This document shows positions 8,359 through 11,703 of a DNA stretch of 11,703 bases, piece by piece. The position numbers and the translations under genes are program-made. Each line of letters begins with the position of its first letter. The first letter of the stretch is position 1. The notes under the pieces were generated by a model. That model searched no databases. It had not been told where the DNA came from and saw nothing but the letters and a program-made list of their open reading frames with translations. Source of the DNA: Gammaproteobacteria bacterium (GTDB lineage: Bacteria > Pseudomonadota > Gammaproteobacteria > Chromatiales > Chromatiaceae); the NCBI GenBank assembly GCA_013041975.1, contig JABDQZ010000106.1:1-11703 (forward strand). Direction: 5' to 3'.

Positions 8359-9525
8359 ATGAAAGAAACTGACATTGTGACAGCGGACGAGGCTGCCATC
8401 GAACACAGTGAACGTTTGCAGGCTGTCATTCGTGATGAAATCAGTACAACAGGTGCAATGCCGTTTGATCGTTTCATGGAGCTGGCACTCTATGCACCAG
8501 GGCTGGGTTACTACACGGCAGGCAGTCAGAAGTTCGGCGCTGCCGGTGATTTTGTTACGGCACCAGAAATATCAGTTCTTTTTTCACAGTGTCTGGCGAA
8601 CCAGTGTGCGGAAATATTGCAAAATACCTCTGGTGATATTCTGGAGTTTGGGGCGGGCTCTGGCATTATGGCGGCGCACATTCTATTGCATCTCGAGAAG
8701 CTTGATTGCCTGCCTCTACAGTACTTGATCCTCGATTTAAGCCCCGACCTTAAACAACGCCAGCAACAGACCATTAAAAACCTAGCGCCTCATTTGCTTG
8801 AAAAAGTCACCTGGATTTCTCAACTGCCAGGCTCATTCAATGGGGTAATGCTGGGCAATGAAGTGCTCGATGCCATGCCGGTGTCAATGTTTCAGAAACA
8901 GGGTGGCGAGATCCTCGAACAATTTTTGGTGGTTCAGCAAAATGAGATCAAGCCTCTATGGCAAGAGGCGTCAGCGCTTTTGTACCAACGTGTCCAGCAA
9001 CTGGAAAAGGCTTATGGCAGGTTTTCTGACGGTTATACTTCGGAAATCAATTTCCGTCTGGATGGCTGGATTGAAAGCCTGGCTGGCTGCCTGAACAAGG
9101 GAGCGATCATTCTCATTGATTACGGTTATGCAGGCCATGAGTTTTATCACGCTGATCGCAAGATGGGCACGCTGATTTGTCATTATCAGCACAGGGCACA
9201 TGATGATCCGTTCAAGTTGATTGGCTTGCAGGACGTTACGGCCAATGTTGATTTTTCTGCGGTTAAACAGGCAGCAGAGAATAACGGTTTGCAGGTAGCA
9301 GGTTTTACACCGCAGGCAAATTTCCTGGTTTCTGCAGGTATAGAAACATTGTTATCGACCTATGACCCGAATGATACGGAAAACTTCATTGCGATATCGC
9401 AGGGAGTAAAGGCGCTTATGTTACCGTCTGAAATGGGAGAGCGATTCAAGGTAATCGGGCTGACAAAAAATATTGAAGCGGCATTGTCTGGCTTTGCTAT
9501 GAGGGATTTGAGTGACCGGCTTTAA
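8359..9525 (+). CDS. SAM-dependent methyltransferase of the MidA/NDUFAF7 family (COG1565)
   Basis: A 388 aa protein related to human NDUFAF7 and Dictyostelium MidA, which methylates an arginine of the complex I subunit NDUFS2; the substrate of the bacterial members is generally not established. Features seen are the family N-terminal block MPFDRFMELALYAPGLGYY (34-52), GDFVTAPEIS (63-72), the SAM-binding glycine motif EFGAGSG (96-102), the motif II-like YLILDLSPDLKQRQ (122-135) and GNEVLDAMPV (166-175). LIDYGYAGHEFYH and GTLICHYQHRAHDDP occur in the second half, as in the family. Length fits. The ATG is the first that includes the whole conserved block; no Shine-Dalgarno is visible. It diverges from the pteridine reductase across 58 bp and is followed by a lipoprotein gene on the same strand. 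Confidence 0.93.
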   Translation: MKETDIVTADEAAIEHSERLQAVIRDEISTTGAMPFDRFMELALYAPGLGYYTAGSQKFGAAGDFVTAPEISVLFSQCLANQCAEILQNTSGDILEFGAGSGIMAAHILLHLEKLDCLPLQYLILDLSPDLKQRQQQTIKNLAPHLLEKVTWISQLPGSFNGVMLGNEVLDAMPVSMFQKQGGEILEQFLVVQQNEIKPLWQEASALLYQRVQQLEKAYGRFSDGYTSEINFRLDGWIESLAGCLNKGAIILIDYGYAGHEFYHADRKMGTLICHYQHRAHDDPFKLIGLQDVTANVDFSAVKQAAENNGLQVAGFTPQANFLVSAGIETLLSTYDPNDTENFIAISQGVKALMLPSEMGERFKVIGLTKNIEAALSGFAMRDLSDRL

Positions 9526-9572
9526 GCTGATCTTTTAGTCAATTTGAATGCACTACAATAATACATAAGGTT

Positions 9573-9594
9573 TTTCGACAAGCTCAAAATGACA
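9573..9594 (+). repeat. Possible single copy of a TTCGACAAGCTCA-type dispersed repeat
   Basis: The bases just before and over the lipoprotein start read TTTCGACAAGCTCAAAATGACA. A core close to TTCGACAAGCTCA recurs as short dispersed repeats in many bacterial chromosomes, often as half of a hairpin. Only one arm is present: no TGAGCTTGTCGAA partner is seen nearby. The resemblance rests on memory of such repeats and needs a genome-wide count; it could be plain leader sequence. Confidence 0.25.
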
Positions 9595-10311
9595 ATGAAT
9601 CTTTCTGTATTCAAGAAAAAACTATTACTGAGTATTTTGTTGCTGCCCCTTGTTGGTTGTCAGCAAACCAGTCCGGTTCATAACGACAAGGAAAACGGCT
9701 TTACGCTGTCAAATGTAGCCAAAAGTGATATGGACATGCTGTTTGATCACCAGGTTGCTGTCACAGAACAATTATTGCGTGAACTGATGTTAAAGCTGTA
9801 TTTGCGTAACCCGTACTACTGGCGTAGTGATAATTTTGAATCGGCGCAGAATAAAGTTGACTGGATTTTCAGTCAGAATGCAGCGGATTTAATCAAACAA
9901 ACTCTTGGTAAACGCTCCATCGAATCAATGCAACTGGCTTTTGAAGATGACTACGCTGGTGATCGTATACTAGCCTTGGTATTTGGACTCAAGAGCATGA
10001 TTCATGATTCGTATGGTGGTAGGACTTCTTTTTTTATTCTGGATCAGCTTGATCCGCAAAAACTTTATAATGCAGCGCGCAACCTTGAAGTGGCTGTCTG
10101 GAAACTGTCTAACGATCGCACCTTGAAGGGTGAGTTGTTTCTGGTCAGTAATGAACTGTCAGGGTCGGTTAAAAACCTCAGCTTTGAGCGATTGTTTGGA
10201 AAGCTCATTGCTACGCAGGATCTCAGTGCCCAGATAGTTGCAGACTCAACCAACAGAACAATTAAAAACGTACTTCAGGGTGTGGCACGATATGTATTTT
10301 TACCGCTTTGA
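9589..10311 (+). CDS. Predicted lipoprotein of unknown function
   Basis: A 240 aa protein not recognised as any characterised family. It has a lipoprotein signal: basic KKK at 9-11, hydrophobic core LLLSILLLP (12-20) and lipobox LVGC with the lipidated Cys at 24. The residues after the Cys are QQ, not Asp, so outer-membrane sorting is expected. The mature part looks mainly helical, with an aromatic-rich RNPYYW motif (73-78), a GDRILALVFGLKSMIHDSYG segment (124-143) and a hydrophobic C-terminus ending VFLPL. No repeats or catalytic signature are visible. Two in-frame ATGs (9589 and 9595) are possible starts; neither has a good ribosome binding site. It begins 63 bp after the methyltransferase stop on the same strand, so co-transcription is possible, and it converges on the NDUFA9-like gene with 12 bp between stops. 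Confidence 0.85.
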   Translation: MTMNLSVFKKKLLLSILLLPLVGCQQTSPVHNDKENGFTLSNVAKSDMDMLFDHQVAVTEQLLRELMLKLYLRNPYYWRSDNFESAQNKVDWIFSQNAADLIKQTLGKRSIESMQLAFEDDYAGDRILALVFGLKSMIHDSYGGRTSFFILDQLDPQKLYNAARNLEVAVWKLSNDRTLKGELFLVSNELSGSVKNLSFERLFGKLIATQDLSAQIVADSTNRTIKNVLQGVARYVFLPL

Positions 10312-10323
10312 TGGCTTGTTTGA

Positions 10324-11280
10324 TTATGGCCTGACCTTGCGTAGGGTCTGATAACGGTTTTTTTCTGATGCCTGTTTCAGCATGGCAGGTACGATACTGT
10401 CCATTGAGGTGGGAGAGATTCCCAGGCTCAACAAGTTGTAATCCTTGTCGGAACAGACACTGTCCTGTTGCAGTGACAGGTAATTATCCGTGGTAAACAG
10501 TTTACCGGGCAGTTTTTCCAGAATGGATGCCTGTAATTGAGACAGGCCATTGCTTAAGCCGAATACCAGTTTGTTTGTTCCCTGCAGGGTACTGATGTAG
10601 CGCACAATTTCTATCAGACTATAGGTTTGCGGGCCACAGAGCTCATAACGCTGGGCAAAGGTTTTATGATGATTCAGACTGTTGGCCATGGCCTCGCACA
10701 CATCTTCGATATAGACGGGGGAAAACTTCGAGTCCGGGCATGCCAGTGGTAGTGGTCCGGGGATTTTTAACACGCCTGCAAAACGGTTGATGAAGCTGTC
10801 ATCAGGGCCAAAGATAACTGATGGTTTAAAACTGGTGACTGCTACATCCGGCTTGCCACCGGTATGAGCGCGGTTTTCACCTTCGCCCTTGGTGCGAAGA
10901 TATTGACTTGAGCCACTGGTTGCACTGGCGTGAAGAGCGCTCATGTGCAGCAATCGTTTTACGCCTGCCTGACGGCAGCAGTTGGTCACACTGTCAACGA
11001 GCTCTACGTGAACACGTCTGAAATCCAGTTTCTGCTTTTCGTTAAGAATACCAACCAGGTTGACAACCGCATCACAACCCTGGAATTTTTCCAGCAGCTG
11101 TTTCTTGTCAAAAATATTAGCTTCCACAACCCTGCATCCCGGATTAAGAGATAGCTGGCGATAGCGCTCAGGATGTCTGCTCAAAACCAGGGTTTCAATG
11201 CCCTGGGACGCAAATTTCGGGATCAGGTGTCGGCCAACAAAACCTGTACCGCCGAGAATGCAGATACGACGAATATTCAT
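10324..11280 (-). CDS. NDUFA9-like atypical SDR (NAD(P)-dependent epimerase family)
   Basis: A 318 aa Rossmann-fold protein of the atypical SDR group that includes mitochondrial complex I subunit NDUFA9 and is often annotated as NAD(P)H-binding or complex I NDUFA9 family. The nucleotide-binding loop is GGTGFVG (10-16) after a short beta strand; VVNLVGIL (72-79), HMSALHA (112-118) and a Tyr-x3-Lys pair (Y127, K131 in QYLRTKGEGE) follow, as does KPSVIFGP in the middle, all typical of the family. Whether bacterial members join complex I or act as separate reductases is not known. The ATG at 11278-11280 gives the normal N-terminus MNIRRICILGG. The frame is open to a TTG at 11343, but that triplet falls in the predicted -35 box. 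No Shine-Dalgarno is visible. Divergent from the TSUP gene. Confidence 0.88.
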   Translation of the reverse strand: MNIRRICILGGTGFVGRHLIPKFASQGIETLVLSRHPERYRQLSLNPGCRVVEANIFDKKQLLEKFQGCDAVVNLVGILNEKQKLDFRRVHVELVDSVTNCCRQAGVKRLLHMSALHASATSGSSQYLRTKGEGENRAHTGGKPDVAVTSFKPSVIFGPDDSFINRFAGVLKIPGPLPLACPDSKFSPVYIEDVCEAMANSLNHHKTFAQRYELCGPQTYSLIEIVRYISTLQGTNKLVFGLSNGLSQLQASILEKLPGKLFTTDNYLSLQQDSVCSDKDYNLLSLGISPTSMDSIVPAMLKQASEKNRYQTLRKVRP

Positions 11281-11386
11281 AGTATTAAGGAATAGTATTA
11301 TTAATGATGTTGAACTATAGCCAGAACAACACTTTTCTTTCAATAGACTGTTGGTGATAAGGGGATAAAATCACACTATGAATATT
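11272..11386. repeat. 12-bp inverted repeat spanning the two divergent start codons
   Basis: ACTATGAATATT occurs at 11375-11386 on the plus strand and, as a perfect inverted copy, at 11272-11283 for the minus strand. Each copy contains the ATG of one divergent gene plus three bases before it and two codons after it (both proteins begin MNI). The copies are 91 bp apart. Confidence 0.6.
11314..11343 (-). promoter_or_regulatory. Probable sigma70 promoter of the NDUFA9-like gene
   Basis: On the minus strand, TTGAAA (11338-11343) is followed after 18 bases by TATAGT (11314-11319; 5 of 6 matches to the -10 consensus). The start would lie about 30 nt before the ATG at 11280. This also argues against starting the protein further upstream. 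Confidence 0.45.
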
Positions 11387-11703
11387 GATGTTATTTTTCT
11401 TGCGTCTTATGCGCTGCTCGGCATATTTGCAGGTATGCTCGCTGGAATGCTGGGGGTTGGCGGGGGTCTGATCATAGTTCCGGTTCTGATATGGCTGTTT
11501 ACCTTGCAGGGTTTTGAATACGAGGTTATTTCCCATGCAGCGATTGGTACTTCGCTGGCCTCTATTATTACTACCTCAATTTCTTCCGCGTCTGCTCATC
11601 ATCGCCATGGTGCCGTTATCTGGAAGTTGACTGGACAATTGTCAGCAGGATTGTTTCTGGGTGGCTTGCTGGGTGCCTTGGTTGCCAGTGATCTGAATAC
11701 CCG
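11378..11703 (+). CDS. TSUP-family (TauE/SafE-type) membrane permease, N-terminal part
   Basis: The first 108 codons of a membrane protein cut by the right edge. The start MNIDVIFLASYALLGIFAG leads into MLAGMLGVGGGLIIVPVL (about 20-37), the glycine-rich first repeat motif of the sulfite exporter TauE/SafE (TSUP, DUF81) family. Next come SHAAIGTSLASIITTSISSA and a HHRHGAV loop, then another helix GLFLGGLLGALVA, all in the family order. The family moves anions, mostly organosulfur compounds such as sulfite, sulfoacetate or taurine breakdown products, across the inner membrane; the substrate here cannot be told. A stop lies in frame just upstream, so the ATG at 11378 is the earliest ATG. An AAGGGGA sequence sits 12 bases before it, somewhat far for a ribosome binding site. 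Confidence 0.9.
   Translation, partial: MNIDVIFLASYALLGIFAGMLAGMLGVGGGLIIVPVLIWLFTLQGFEYEVISHAAIGTSLASIITTSISSASAHHRHGAVIWKLTGQLSAGLFLGGLLGALVASDLNT

Noticed and set aside
11281..11343. N-terminal extension of the NDUFA9-like protein from a TTG
   Set aside because: The TTG lies in the predicted -35 box and the Rossmann strand normally starts at the protein N-terminus.

Overview
The window looks like core chromosome of a non-enteric gammaproteobacterium. The minus-strand order rpsU - yqeY - dnaG - rpoD (the macromolecular synthesis operon) with tsaD diverging from rpsU is a classic gammaproteobacterial layout. The yqeY gene between rpsU and dnaG is absent from this operon in E. coli but common elsewhere. 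Base composition is moderate (mid-40s to high-40s % GC by eye) and even throughout, with no sign of recent transfer. The genus cannot be fixed from sequence reading alone; a Methylophaga/Thiotrichales-like or related lineage would fit, as a guess.

Layout. 1-4507 (minus): rpsU, yqeY, dnaG and rpoD, giving translation initiation, a tRNA-related accessory protein, replication priming and housekeeping transcription. rpoD is open at the left edge, missing only its last codon(s) and stop. A good sigma70-type promoter precedes rpsU and another lies in the dnaG-rpoD gap. 4611-5642 (plus): tsaD, tRNA t6A synthesis. 5683-5895 (minus): a small DUF2892/YgaP-type membrane protein with its own near-consensus promoter. 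5992-6585 (minus): plsY, the acyl-phosphate acyltransferase that starts phospholipid synthesis. 6671-7524 (plus): folB-folK, coupled by a TGATG overlap, two consecutive steps of folate synthesis. 7533-8300 (minus): a PTR1/FolM-type pteridine reductase, convergent with folK and fitting the folate theme. 8359-9525 (plus): a MidA/NDUFAF7-family methyltransferase. 9589-10311 (plus): a lipoprotein of unknown function. 10324-11280 (minus): an atypical SDR of the NDUFA9-like family. 11378-11703 (plus): the start of a TSUP (TauE/SafE-type) permease cut by the right edge.

No RNA genes, insertion sequences, prophage parts, CRISPR arrays or defence genes were seen, and no gap exceeds about 180 bases. 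There is no convincing undescribed system. The points most worth a second look are the unrecognised lipoprotein between two homologues of mitochondrial complex I factors, the folB-folK-pteridine reductase grouping, alternative hairpins in the rpoD leader, and short inverted repeats at the starts of the pteridine reductase and of the NDUFA9-like/TSUP divergent pair.
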